From Lentisphaerae bacterium GWF2_49_21 (GTDB lineage: Bacteria; Verrucomicrobiota; Lentisphaeria; Victivallales; GWF2-50-93): 58,850 nt of DNA. A program made the translations under genes and the position numbers. The notes under the pieces are model-generated. The model was not told the origin of the DNA and ran no database searches. It saw nothing but the letters and a program-made list of their open reading frames with translations. The first letter of the stretch is position 1. Every line of letters begins with the position of its first letter. Below, in pieces: positions 42,833 through 51,800 of the stretch. Where the stretch lies: the NCBI GenBank assembly GCA_001804805.1, contig MHBH01000086.1:1-58850 (forward strand). Direction: 5' to 3'.

Positions 42833-43393
42833 TCAGATGATCCTTGAGATCTCCTCAAGTTTCATACGTTTGCCTTCCTCCGGCGGTTCCATTGGACTTG
42901 CAGGATGGCCCAGGCTGATCAGGGAGAGGATCTGGAGCGAGCGGGGGAGCGTCAGTATTTTGCGGACCTGCTTTTCATTGAACCAGCCGATCCAGCAAGT
43001 ACCGAGACCCTGTGCTTCAGCCGCAAGGACGAAATGTTCGCCCGCGATCCCGATGTCAATCAGATGATACTGGACTTTTGAGATCATCGGGGCGATTGTG
43101 TGGGTGAGAATGCTCGTTTCCGCGCATAGCACGACGATCACAGGAGCCTTCTGTGCCCAGGGCATGGAGATTCCGGGGAGAAGTCCGTCGGAACATAATT
43201 TCCTGCGAAGTTCGCAGTCCTTGACGACTATGAAACGCCATGGCTGCTTGTTGCAGGCTGATGGCGCGAGGCGTGCCGCCTCAAGGCAGTTTCTTATGAG
43301 AGCGTCAGGAACAGGAGCCTCGCTGTAGTTGCGGCAGCTCCTGCGTTTCCTGACGAGGTCAAAAAAAGAATTGAATTCAGTTTTCAAAGACAA
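42833..43393 (-). CDS. Nitroreductase-family flavoprotein
   Basis: This is a 186-residue FMN-binding nitroreductase-like protein. Key motifs are VRKRRSCRNYSEAPVPDAL at the start, EAARLAPSACNKQPWRFIVV, and EAQGLGTCWIGWF. The start is a TTG at 43393 (or 43387), with no strong ribosome site; the poorly defined start is the one odd point. The family reduces nitro groups, quinones or dehalogenates. The substrate is not evident. Confidence 0.88.
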   Translation of the reverse strand: MSLKTEFNSFFDLVRKRRSCRNYSEAPVPDALIRNCLEAARLAPSACNKQPWRFIVVKDCELRRKLCSDGLLPGISMPWAQKAPVIVVLCAETSILTHTIAPMISKVQYHLIDIGIAGEHFVLAAEAQGLGTCWIGWFNEKQVRKILTLPRSLQILSLISLGHPASPMEPPEEGKRMKLEEISRII

Positions 43394-43505
43394 ATTAAAG
43401 TTTGAACTCCAACAATGTGTTTTGTTCCCACATCAAACACTGCGTCTTGATATCACAATCTTCATCCCCGACACCCCGCTCCGCCCAAGGGCTACGAGGG
43501 GCAGG

Positions 43506-43523
43506 CCTGACACCTGACACCTG
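43506..43523. repeat. CTGACACC tandem words
   Basis: CCTGACACCTGACACCTG is a tandem of eight-base words that also appears, in either orientation, at 26828-26908. Confidence 0.4.
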
Positions 43524-43528
43524 GTTCT

Positions 43529-44140
43529 TCAGAATCCTATGAGCGGCTTCTTGCTCTGTTTTGCCACTTCTATGTCCTGGCTTTCCCATACGGCAAGGCC
43601 TGTTTCAAGGTCCGTGAGCGTCATATGGAAATAGAAATATGATTCACGCATCCTGCCTTCGGCTGTCTTCATCTGGGTGATCTCGCCGGCGAGGCTGAAA
43701 TCGGGAGCTATGGCCGTTCCCTGCTTTTTCACGGTCTTCTGGTTGAACATCTCGTCGTCCTCAAGCGCGCGCACCTGCTTGGTCGACTTGTCTATTGCGC
43801 CGGCTCCGCTGACAGCGGTGGTCGTGATTGCCTTGCCGGAGCGCAGGATCGAGCTTGTGATCTTCTGCGTGAGGATCTGCACGTCGATGTGCTGGGATGT
43901 CGAGTTCTTCACCGTGCTGACCATTATGACGGCTTTTTTCCCGTCGGCCTTTACAAGCGTACCTGATTCAAGAAGGGAGTTTATGCATTTCTCCGCGGCC
44001 ATCTGCCAGTCCTTGAAATTGATCTCGTCCGTCGTTGTAAGTCCTGCATTCCCCGACGCATCGATCCTTGCCGGATCCGAACCGCATCCACAGACCGCCA
44101 GCATGGCGGCCATAATCAGCATTGCAACCGTGATTCTCAT
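43529..44140 (-). CDS. LpoB-like lipoprotein (penicillin-binding-protein activator)
   Basis: This is a 203-residue lipoprotein (lipobox AVCGC, Cys19). The LpoB/YcfM domain covers about 40-200: FKDWQMAAEKCINSLLESG, KAVIMVSTVKNSTSQHID, KITSSILRSGKAITTT, FSLAGEITQMKTAEGRMRESYFYFHMTLTDLETGLAVWESQDIEVAKQSKK. In E. coli LpoB activates PBP1b from the outer membrane. No PBP gene is here. It is the last of three genes in a minus-strand operon with an AAGGAGG start site. Confidence 0.88.
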   Translation of the reverse strand: MRITVAMLIMAAMLAVCGCGSDPARIDASGNAGLTTTDEINFKDWQMAAEKCINSLLESGTLVKADGKKAVIMVSTVKNSTSQHIDVQILTQKITSSILRSGKAITTTAVSGAGAIDKSTKQVRALEDDEMFNQKTVKKQGTAIAPDFSLAGEITQMKTAEGRMRESYFYFHMTLTDLETGLAVWESQDIEVAKQSKKPLIGF

Positions 44141-44153
44141 ATTACTACCTCCT

Positions 44154-45326
44154 TCAATTTATGAATATTTCTACGTTCTGTTTCTTTTTTTCAGAGTCAA
44201 TCTTCTCCTGGATCAGTTCCGATATCTTCTGGTTCTTCATGCCCTCGAGCAGGAATCCCTTCACGTCATTGAACGGCATGAAGTCGGATTTCAGTTTCTC
44301 GGTGAGCTTGATTATGTGGAAGCCATAGTCGGTTTCAACGACCTCGCTGATATTTCCGGGCTCCATCGCGAAAGCCGCCTTTTCGAACTCTTCGGCCATC
44401 CTGCCCTTTTCAAAGGCCCCGAGATCTCCACCCTTCTCCTTGCTGGGACATGCGCTGTTCTCGGCTGCGAGCTTCGCAAAATCCTCGCCCTGCTTGATCT
44501 TGGCGAGAATCTCAGAAGCCTTTTTCCTGGCAGCATCCTTCAGCGCCTGCTCTGCCTTCTTCTTGTCCTCTTCAGACATGCCTTTTTCCTTTTCCGGATC
44601 AATATCATCGGGAGTGATGAGTATGTGTGACGCGCGTACCGATTCGGGCCTCTTGAAACGGTCCTGGTTCTCACGGTAGTATTTTTCAGCGTCCGCGTCC
44701 GTGACAGTTATTCCGGGGACAACTTTGTCGTCTATCCATTTCTTGATGGCGAGTCCGATGGCCAGATTCTCCAGGATTGCAGCCTTTGTCATGCCCTGCT
44801 TGGCAAGGGTTTCGTCAAGATTCTCCGGAGGAACCTGGGCCGTGAGATTCTTGAACTCCTCCTCAGCCTTGACAGGATCCGGATTGTAACCGTCGGCCTT
44901 GGCCAGCTTGAGCAGGATCTTGGATGCGATTATGTCATTGAGCCTTTCCTTGACTTCCGCCTTCCATGCTTCAGGAGGTATGGCTGAAAGCTGTCCGTTG
45001 TCCTTCATCATCATGAGGATGGGCTTGAACTCCTCCTTTATCTTGTCGCGTGTTATTTTCTCATCGCCTATCTTGGCGACGAGATCAGGCAGGAATGCCA
45101 GAGGGTCGGCATTGGGATCGGCCTTTGCTGCGGTTTCAGGGGCTGGTTTCGCCTTGGTGTCAGACAGGGGAGCTTCCTTCTTTGCGGAAGGCTGTTCAGG
45201 CTTTGCAGGCTCAGTCTTCGTGAGTTCTTTTCCTGCCGGAGCTTCAGCTCTCTTGTCGGCGCCGGACCATGTGCATGAAGTGCATGCAAGGACAAGCACC
45301 GATATTAGATACAGTTGTTTTTTCAT
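44154..45326 (-). CDS. SurA/PrsA-type parvulin peptidyl-prolyl isomerase
   Basis: This is a 390-residue envelope chaperone. A hydrophobic export segment with Cys residues at its end (VLVLACTSC) may be a lipobox. An alanine- and lysine-rich linker (about 25-75) leads to a SurA-like N-domain (about 80-215) and a parvulin domain (about 230-350: RASHILIT, KIKQGEDFAKLAAENSACPSKEKGGDLGAFEKGRM, FHIIKLTEK). Such proteins fold outer-membrane proteins. Start: ATG at 45326, nine bases after AAGGTG; the GTG in that site is a less likely start. Middle gene of the operon. Confidence 0.9.
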   Translation of the reverse strand: MKKQLYLISVLVLACTSCTWSGADKRAEAPAGKELTKTEPAKPEQPSAKKEAPLSDTKAKPAPETAAKADPNADPLAFLPDLVAKIGDEKITRDKIKEEFKPILMMMKDNGQLSAIPPEAWKAEVKERLNDIIASKILLKLAKADGYNPDPVKAEEEFKNLTAQVPPENLDETLAKQGMTKAAILENLAIGLAIKKWIDDKVVPGITVTDADAEKYYRENQDRFKRPESVRASHILITPDDIDPEKEKGMSEEDKKKAEQALKDAARKKASEILAKIKQGEDFAKLAAENSACPSKEKGGDLGAFEKGRMAEEFEKAAFAMEPGNISEVVETDYGFHIIKLTEKLKSDFMPFNDVKGFLLEGMKNQKISELIQEKIDSEKKKQNVEIFIN

Positions 45327-45339
45327 CGTCTCTGACACC

Positions 45340-46104
45340 TTATTTTATACTTTTAGAGGTTCCCTTTGATTTATCAGCCTCAACTACCGGTTTTGGGACC
45401 GAACCGCTAATATAGTCCAGATAGTCCAGAATAACAGGATGTTCTGGATTTTCCAGTCCCAGTACCGAGAGCGCGGATACCGCCCTGGAATCATTCTTTG
45501 AAAGCAGGGCGAAGGCTTCGATGGAAAGATCGTCTACAGCCTTCCGTTTCTCGCTTGAATATAGTTTTTTCGCAAGCGCCAGCTTTTCATTTGCGAGGGG
45601 CAGCAGTACCTGGGCCGGCTTGTATTTCGCGGCGATCATCTTTATTTTCGCGGCATTCCTTGCGAGGCGCGTCACATTGGAACTGTCATTTACGGCCTCC
45701 ACCGCCTCCTTCAGCTGCTTCAAGGTCTGGAGTTCATTCAGGATGGCTAGGAATTCGTCGCTCCTTCCCTCCTTGAACATGTGCTCATCCGTCATCTTTA
45801 TTGCCTCGTCGATCCTCCCTTCATTGACAAGCAACTGGATTTCGGACACCTTGGAGTTGCTCTTCTCGGTGGTTTCAAGATTGGCAAGGAATATGTTTCC
45901 CGCATCGAGCTTCCTAAGCCGTTCGATCTTCTTGACTGCCGACTGGTGGTCCCCTTTTTCGAGGCTGTTGAAAGTTTCCTGCACAAGACGTGAGCGCACA
46001 GTAGGCGGGTCAGGGGCCTCCTTCTTCTTGAAACATCCAGCCGAAAAAAGCAATGAAAGCGCAAGAACGGCTGAAAAAACAAAGATAAGATGTATTTTCC
46101 TCAT
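45340..46104 (-). CDS. TPR-like lipoprotein
   Basis: This is a 254-residue lipoprotein (lipobox LFSAGC, Cys24). It contains helix pairs resembling tetratricopeptide repeats (TFNSLEKGDHQSAVKKIERLRKLDAG, LLVNEGRIDEAIKMTDEHMFKEG, LSIEAFALLSKNDSRAVSAL). It is the first gene of the operon with the parvulin and LpoB genes, 13 bases apart at each junction. It may assist outer-membrane or wall assembly; that is inference from context. Confidence 0.75.
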   Translation of the reverse strand: MRKIHLIFVFSAVLALSLLFSAGCFKKKEAPDPPTVRSRLVQETFNSLEKGDHQSAVKKIERLRKLDAGNIFLANLETTEKSNSKVSEIQLLVNEGRIDEAIKMTDEHMFKEGRSDEFLAILNELQTLKQLKEAVEAVNDSSNVTRLARNAAKIKMIAAKYKPAQVLLPLANEKLALAKKLYSSEKRKAVDDLSIEAFALLSKNDSRAVSALSVLGLENPEHPVILDYLDYISGSVPKPVVEADKSKGTSKSIK

Positions 46105-46204
46105 CTGAAGCTTTATTAAATATTATTTCCCTGTTAATTTATAAATGTCCCATAAGAATAGCATTTATTGTACGAAAATAAACCATTATAACAAGGATTT
46201 TAAT

Positions 46205-46918
46205 ATGAGAATTGACGGAAGGAAGAACGGACAGCTCAGACCTGTCAGGATCACACCCGGATTTTTAAAGCATCCCGCAGGATCGGCGCTTATCGAATTC
46301 GGCAATACCAGGGTCATCTGCGCAGCAAGCATCATGGAGGAAGTCCCCTCGTGGATGAGGAGCCAGAAAGTGCCCGGAGGCTGGGTCACAGGCGAATACC
46401 AGATGATACCCGCCTCGACACCCGACAGGACAAGACGCGAGATCAACCATCCAAGCGGACGTACCCAGGAGATCCAGCGCCTCATCGGAAGATGCCTCCG
46501 CGCCGCTGTCAACCTCGGAAAACTCGGACCACGCTCGATCTACATCGACTGCGAAGTGATCGACGCCGACGGCGGAACACGCTGCGCAAGCATCACCGGC
46601 GGCATGGTCGCCCTGCAGCTTGCCATAAGAAAGCTCATGAAGGATGGAAAACTGGCCGAGAATCCAATCCTGTGCAATATTGCCGCGGTAAGCGTCGGAG
46701 TTGTCAAGGGGGAAGTCCTGCTCGACCTGTGCTACCAGGAAGATTCGAGCGCGGATGTGGACATGAATCTCATAATGACCGATCAGGGACGCATCGTCGA
46801 GGTCCAGGCCACCGGCGAGGAAAGCACCTTCTCCAAAAAAGAATTTGATTCCATGCAGAAACTCGCTGAAAAAGGGATCAACCATCTTTTCGAGCTCCAG
46901 AAGAAGGCGCTGAAGTAA
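46205..46918 (+). CDS. rph: Ribonuclease PH
   Basis: This is a 237-residue phosphorolytic exoribonuclease that trims tRNA 3' ends, of normal length. Motifs include MRIDGRKNGQLRPVRI, ICAASIMEEVPSWM, the RxxR-type EYQMIPASTPDRTRRE block, EIQRLIGRCLRAAVNL and DADGGTRCASITGG, with VEVQATGEESTFSK near the end. The start is ATG at 46205 after AAGGAT; the frame is open upstream to 46145 but without support. It is monocistronic. Confidence 0.95.
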   Translation: MRIDGRKNGQLRPVRITPGFLKHPAGSALIEFGNTRVICAASIMEEVPSWMRSQKVPGGWVTGEYQMIPASTPDRTRREINHPSGRTQEIQRLIGRCLRAAVNLGKLGPRSIYIDCEVIDADGGTRCASITGGMVALQLAIRKLMKDGKLAENPILCNIAAVSVGVVKGEVLLDLCYQEDSSADVDMNLIMTDQGRIVEVQATGEESTFSKKEFDSMQKLAEKGINHLFELQKKALK

Positions 46919-46929
46919 GCGTGACGGTG

Positions 46930-47082
46930 CATCGGAGTATCCTCTATCATTTCAAGTGCGATAAAACCACCACGGGAACAAATGAAAGAAAGTTTGTCCT
47001 CCGTCAAATCCCGCTTGAGACGTTTCTTGCACTCAGCAATTATGGCCTTATGCCATCTCCTGACTAGTTTTTCATTGTCCAT
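46930..47082 (-). pseudogene. 3'-truncated remnant of a small conserved protein
   Basis: An ATG at 47082 opens a natural-looking frame (MDNEKLVRRWHKAIIAECKK, then RLKRDLTEDKLSFICSRG and GFIALEMIEDT) of about 50 residues. Then the frame runs on into the antisense of rph with no stop. The normal C-terminal end seems to be missing. I believe small proteins with a SRGGFIALEMIEDT-like block and a slightly longer tail occur in other bacteria, but could not check it. It is a gene fragment cut off next to the rph end. Confidence 0.4.
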
Positions 47083-47178
47083 GATTTTGCCAACGCCTAT
47101 GCTCAAGTATCTCGCGGAGCGGGATTACATGTAGCGGCCTAGTTAAGAATTTATACCTTGTCCTTTTTTTGTATTTAC

Positions 47179-47240
47179 GTCAGGCACTTTGGCCTGACCC
47201 GGGAGTGCTTGCCCTGAGCTTGTCGCAGGGCGCGTGACAT
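47179..47240. repeat. GTCAGGC palindrome and a following hairpin
   Basis: GTCAGGC/GCCTGAC at 47179-47197 matches the element at 614-633. A GCCCTG/CAGGGC hairpin follows at about 47209-47230. Nothing else is visible in the 47083-47401 gap. Confidence 0.5.
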
Positions 47241-47401
47241 AGTTTTAAGTTTACCCATCATTTGCTTATTTCCTAAATTTAGGCTTGAAAATCAAAATAA
47301 AGGCCTAAAAATGCATTCGTAATATATTAAATGACAATTAGTTAAGTGGAAACGTCCCTGTTGTCCTCTTGTCAGAGTGTAACCTGTTATGGAGTCACGG
47401 G

Positions 47402-48475
47402 TCAATGAGATAACCACTTCCTGACCATCTTCTCTTTCACTTCATCGAGAGCCTTATCAGCATCTACTCCGGCGATGTTTGTCGCAGTGACCAAGGCAAA
47501 ATTCCTCGCTGGCGCGAGCCACATGCTAGCATACCAGAACGTATTTGACCCGTTGTGCCAAAGCTCCTTTCCTCCTGCCCAATCACTCTCGACGCAGAGC
47601 CAGCCGAAGGCGTAATCACTGCCGGCAGGAGGGGTATGGAGTTTTCGCATGGTCTCTGTCTTTAGTAGCCCGTTCTGCCTTTCTCCCTCTACATGGAAGA
47701 CCGCGAAGAGCGCCAGGTCATCTAACGAGCAATGAACCCGACCGGCAGCCGAGATCGCCGGCGGATTATCCTTTTGGCTCGGTGTCTTCACGGACTCCGT
47801 TTTCGTATGGCCCCAAGGCTGATCAACTTCGTCCTTCGTTCCAGGCGGGCCGAAGCCGGCGGAATCCATGTGCAGAGGGCTGAACAGTTTTTCAGTTGCC
47901 AGATGCTCCCACGGCTCGCCGATGGCTCTTTCAATCATCGCACTCACGATGGCATAGCCTGAGTTGGAGTAGATCATCTTTGTTCCAGGTGTAACCGCGA
48001 GTGGATAGGCGAGAACAGCTCTGGCAAATTCGTAACGTTGTTGCGTCGGCGTGCCATTTTCCTCCCATGCGCGCGACCATGCAACGCTGTCTGGATTGTT
48101 GGCGATCCCGCCGCGATGCGTGAGCAACTGTTCCAGCCTCACAGTTTCGCACTGTCGATGGATCTCCCCTGTCAATTCTGGAAACACCTCGGCAACGGTA
48201 GTATTCCAACGCAACCGGCCTTCCTCGATGAGCATCGCGGCAATGGTAGCCGTCATGGACTTGGTGCAGGAGCCGATGTGGAACTTGTCGCTGGTTGCTA
48301 CTGGCACGGCATTGCCAGTCTTGCGGATACCCACGGCCGCGCGGTCACAGACTTTGCCGTCCTTCACGACAACCAGACCAAGTGCAGGCAGGTCATATTT
48401 GTCGCGAATTTCCTGCAAAGCCTTCATGGCCTCCGGAACTGATGCTGGTTGCTCCGCTGATTTTGGCAAGGTCAT
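47402..48475 (-). CDS. Beta-lactamase-like serine hydrolase (class C/esterase family)
   Basis: This is a 357-residue serine hydrolase of the beta-lactamase/transpeptidase fold. The active-site Ser-x-x-Lys is GSCTKSM near residue 69, the Tyr-x-Asn is YSNSGYAI near 171, and the third box reads HNGSN where many have HTG. There is no signal peptide, unlike true secreted beta-lactamases, so an esterase or peptidase is likely. Arginine codons are largely CGN, where most neighbours use AGG. It shares a near-identical promoter with the distant regulator. Both point to relocation or transfer. Confidence 0.88.
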   Translation of the reverse strand: MTLPKSAEQPASVPEAMKALQEIRDKYDLPALGLVVVKDGKVCDRAAVGIRKTGNAVPVATSDKFHIGSCTKSMTATIAAMLIEEGRLRWNTTVAEVFPELTGEIHRQCETVRLEQLLTHRGGIANNPDSVAWSRAWEENGTPTQQRYEFARAVLAYPLAVTPGTKMIYSNSGYAIVSAMIERAIGEPWEHLATEKLFSPLHMDSAGFGPPGTKDEVDQPWGHTKTESVKTPSQKDNPPAISAAGRVHCSLDDLALFAVFHVEGERQNGLLKTETMRKLHTPPAGSDYAFGWLCVESDWAGGKELWHNGSNTFWYASMWLAPARNFALVTATNIAGVDADKALDEVKEKMVRKWLSH

Positions 48476-48513
48476 ATCGGCATCCTAATCAAATTTACTT
48501 TCATTCTTTTTTG

Positions 48514-48545
48514 AAAATAAACTTCGGTCAGGGAAATATCAAGGG
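48514..48545 (-). promoter_or_regulatory. Promoter/leader shared with the GntR-type regulator gene
   Basis: On the minus strand TTGATA (48537-48542), a 17-base spacer and TATTTT (48514-48519) form a promoter. The 31-base block 48515-48545 differs at only three positions from 58642-58672 ahead of the regulator. The bases just before both start codons (AGGATGCSGATATG) also match. Confidence 0.6.
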
Positions 48546-48585
48546 AACCTTGGAAAAACTGAAGATGCATTTGCTTTTTTGTATT

Positions 48586-48658
48586 GCTTGTAGTTAAGCC
48601 ATTATTGGCTGTGATTCACTTGATTGGGAAAACACGCAAGAATGCGTTAACTACAAGC
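48586..48658. repeat. Second 73-bp TTAACTAC-family element
   Basis: Ends GCTTGTAGTTAA and TTAACTACAAGC are identical to the copy at 1676-1747, and the hairpins (AGCCA/TGGCT and ACGCA/TGCGT) are kept. The central part has changed. It lies between the hydrolase promoter and the next repeat. Confidence 0.75.
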
Positions 48659-48707
48659 GAATATCGAAGATAGAAGACCTTGCATCTGGAGGATTCGAAC
48701 GTTCTTA

Positions 48708-48822
48708 AAGTAGGTACGGGCTTTCGGTGTCCGGCGTAGCCTTTGGCGAAGTCAGAAGGATGCACCATTCTTAATTCTTAAAATTCCAAAATTCTGGTAC
48801 AGCCTAAAGGCCGTACCTACTT
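48708..48822. repeat. GTAGG-hairpin pair with an inserted second repeat
   Basis: AAGTAGGTACGGGCTTT at the left and (RC) AAGTAGGTACGGCCTTTAGG at the right are the ends of the GCTTTAGC family. The left hairpin is broken by about 40 bases with GTAGCCTTTGGCGAAG wording, which resembles the block near 675-700. So one element seems to have landed in another. The remainder of the gap to 48888 is without features. Confidence 0.6.
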
Positions 48823-48888
48823 AACGCGCAAATCCACCAATGGTAAACAATCATCGAATTTCAGTTTCCCATTGATGTCAAGAATCAG

Positions 48889-51800
48889 CTATGGCAATGT
48901 GATGGGAGATGGCTGTGGAGCGTACGGGGTGGAGGTCGCCTTGCCGTCCTTCATGCGGATGATGCGGACATTTCCGTAGAGCGGGGATGCGAGGTCGGCG
49001 ACTTTCTCCACGCCTGTCTTGATTTCCTCTTTTCCAGTTTTCTCGTTCTTGATTTCAGAACGGAATTTCTGTTCGGCCTGTACGGTGAACTCGGGAAGCA
49101 ATTCGAGCGTGATGGCTGCTTCAATACGGTATCCGAGATTGATCCAGCGTTCACTGACTCCTACTTTAATCTGCCTGGATTCCACCGGCGCACCATTTCT
49201 GCTGAGCTTTGCCGTGCCGATGCGTTTGCCCTTGGAATCTTTGGCGGTCGATGACAGGAGCAGTGTGACCGCTTTTGACAGGTCGTTTGTCTTGGAAAGG
49301 GTTATTTCCACGCCATCGCCTTCTTCAAATGGCATCGAGTCGGAAACAGTGGCAAATACATTCAAGATCCCCGCGTCGCGCCTCATGCTGACATCCCCTA
49401 TGACTTCGCCTTTTTCAATAATGGAGACACCGGGCACATTGGGATTCCATTCGGTGTATTCACCATCGATCCCGATTCCTCTTGTGACATTGCCATACCA
49501 GTTTGAGTATGGGATCGTGATGGGCTGTTTTTCTCCAAACTGAGATGCTGTGCCGAGTTTGATGTTTCCGTTTAGACGGGTTGTCTTGCCGGGGCCTGAA
49601 ATTTCGATGATGCGGTCGTCGCCGCTGGATACTGCAAAGAGTATTTTCTTTTCCGTTTTGGGATCCCTGATGAACAGTCCGGTGAAATTTTCGATGTTAA
49701 TGACATTTCCGCCGACTTTTGGATGAACTCCATTTTCATCGAGGAGGACGTCTCCAAGGACAAAGCCGTCCTCTGTGTATCCGACGTAGTTGGCGGGTTC
49801 AATGTTGTGCGCGAGCACGATGCCATCCACTATTCCGGCAATTCCTGATACGGTGGTGAAATCACACAGTCCCGGTATTGTGGAATGGCTGCCGGCGATC
49901 CATTGGGCCTTGCCGTCTTTGATCTTGACGAGACGGTTTTCGGTGGCGCGGTCCCAGAAGCTCATGTGGCGGTGGGGGCCTATGTTGCAGATGTAGTAGA
50001 CGGAACCGTCCTTCTCATAGGAGACGAAATTGTAGCTGCCTCCTTTGCCCCAGTAGTTGGATTCACCTTCCTTGACGTATGGCGTGAATGAGCTCTTCTG
50101 GTACTTCGGTGCGCCGCATCCGCTGGTATTTGCAGACGCCCACTTGCCCGTGAGCCCATGCAATGTGAGGTCGCGGTCGATCCAGGCGGTCTCCTCCGTG
50201 TCGGGGTCGATGTATTTTTCTTCGTCCTGGATGAGCCCGTCGCCGTTCTGGTCGGCCCATGAAAAATCATTCTGGGGTGTCTTGGAATTCTTGCCCGAAT
50301 TCCGCGATATGAAGGCGCTGGGAATCCAGCGGTCGCTCTTCCAGATCCACAAGCCTGCTCCGAGGGGATTGGAGGCGCGGTTGCCCTTGGACATGCGGAA
50401 GAGATATTTGTTCCCGTTGGCCGCCTTGAATGCAATGACATGCCCGTAGCCGTTGTCGGCCAGATCAGTCATTGTAGGATTCCGCGTTGCGCCATCGGCT
50501 CCGAGTCCGAGATCCTGGATGGAGACGATTTTCCATGCGGCCGCCGGAGCAAGGGGATTTTTCCTGTAGAGATCATAGTCGAGCTTGGTTTCAATGAACT
50601 TGGCATTCCCGCCGCAGTTGTAGAATACGCGCGACACGTCGTCGAGATCAGGGCCGAACGTATTGTAGGCGACAGGGCCGTAGAAGTCTTCGAGCCATTT
50701 ACCTTCGGGTGTGATTTTGATGAAGCGCTTTGGTGGTGACGTCATTTCTGCGAGCCAGATGTTGCCGTCGATGCCGACCGTCATTGAAGTGATGTTGACG
50801 AAGGAGAGGGGATTGTATGGAATGGAATTGGCGCCTCTTCCTCCTGCGATGCCGAATGATGTGATGAGCTTTCCATCAGATGAGAATTTCCTGATCTGCT
50901 GGGAACTGCCAAGGTCGGACACATAGAGAAATCCTTTTGCATCGGCGCAGACGGCCTTTGGCGCTTCGAGATTGTCGATGATGACTCGACCGGTTTTTTT
51001 TGCAATCTCCCAGCCGATGACTTGTTTGCCGCTGCAGATTAGGAGTGTTGCGCCGTTCAGGCGTGACAGCCCTTGCGGAGCCGGGGATTTGCAGCCTATG
51101 TCGTTTTCAACTGCGCCCGAACTCAAGTCGACTGCACCGATCCTGTTTTCGGCGGGGACGCTGAAATAGGCTTTGCCTCCGACGATGGCGAGTCCATCGA
51201 CGGCATTTCCGTCAGCAGGCAGTTCCAGCGCTGCGCGGGCTGACGCGCCCTTGGCCGTTCCCATGGGGACATCCTTGCCTGTGTCAGGATCGATGCGGAC
51301 CAGGCTGCTTTTTGTTGCATCAGTATTTATAATGCATGCCATCCCGTCTCCTGCGGCGATGTGGCGGGCGGTCTTGAATCCACCGGCGGAACGTTTCCAA
51401 AGTGCGACACCGGTCTGCGGATTTATCTTCCTTATCGATGGCTGGCCCTCCTCGCATGCGTTCGCCATGTAGATGCCTCCGGCGTCTGAAGCGACGGATT
51501 TCTGCGGGCCGTGCTGTCCGCCGATGGCACCCAGGCCGTCCGGTGTGCGGTATGGAGGACGTCCGGAACTTCCTACGCTTCCCATGAAGTCGGCCTTCAT
51601 GCAGTCGAACAGCAGGGCTTTCCACTGGTAGCTGCCGGCGGGCAACGGTTCCCCGTAGCGGTCGCGTCCATCCCAATGGATGACATGCCTGCCTGCTGTG
51701 AATTCTGTTGCCATGACAAGCTCCCGCAGGATCCACCCGTTATTGTCTGTAATGTTCAGGCTGAGCCGGCCAGGCCTTGGAAGTTCCACTTCAATATCGG

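Noticed and set aside
47402-48475. Antibiotic-resistance beta-lactamase
   Set aside because: The fold fits, but there is no export signal and the third motif is HNGSN; an esterase or peptidase of the family is more likely.
48686-48705. GGATTCGAAC, the complement of a tRNA T-loop word
   Set aside because: The bases around it do not form a T-arm stem, and no acceptor, D or anticodon arm is found nearby.
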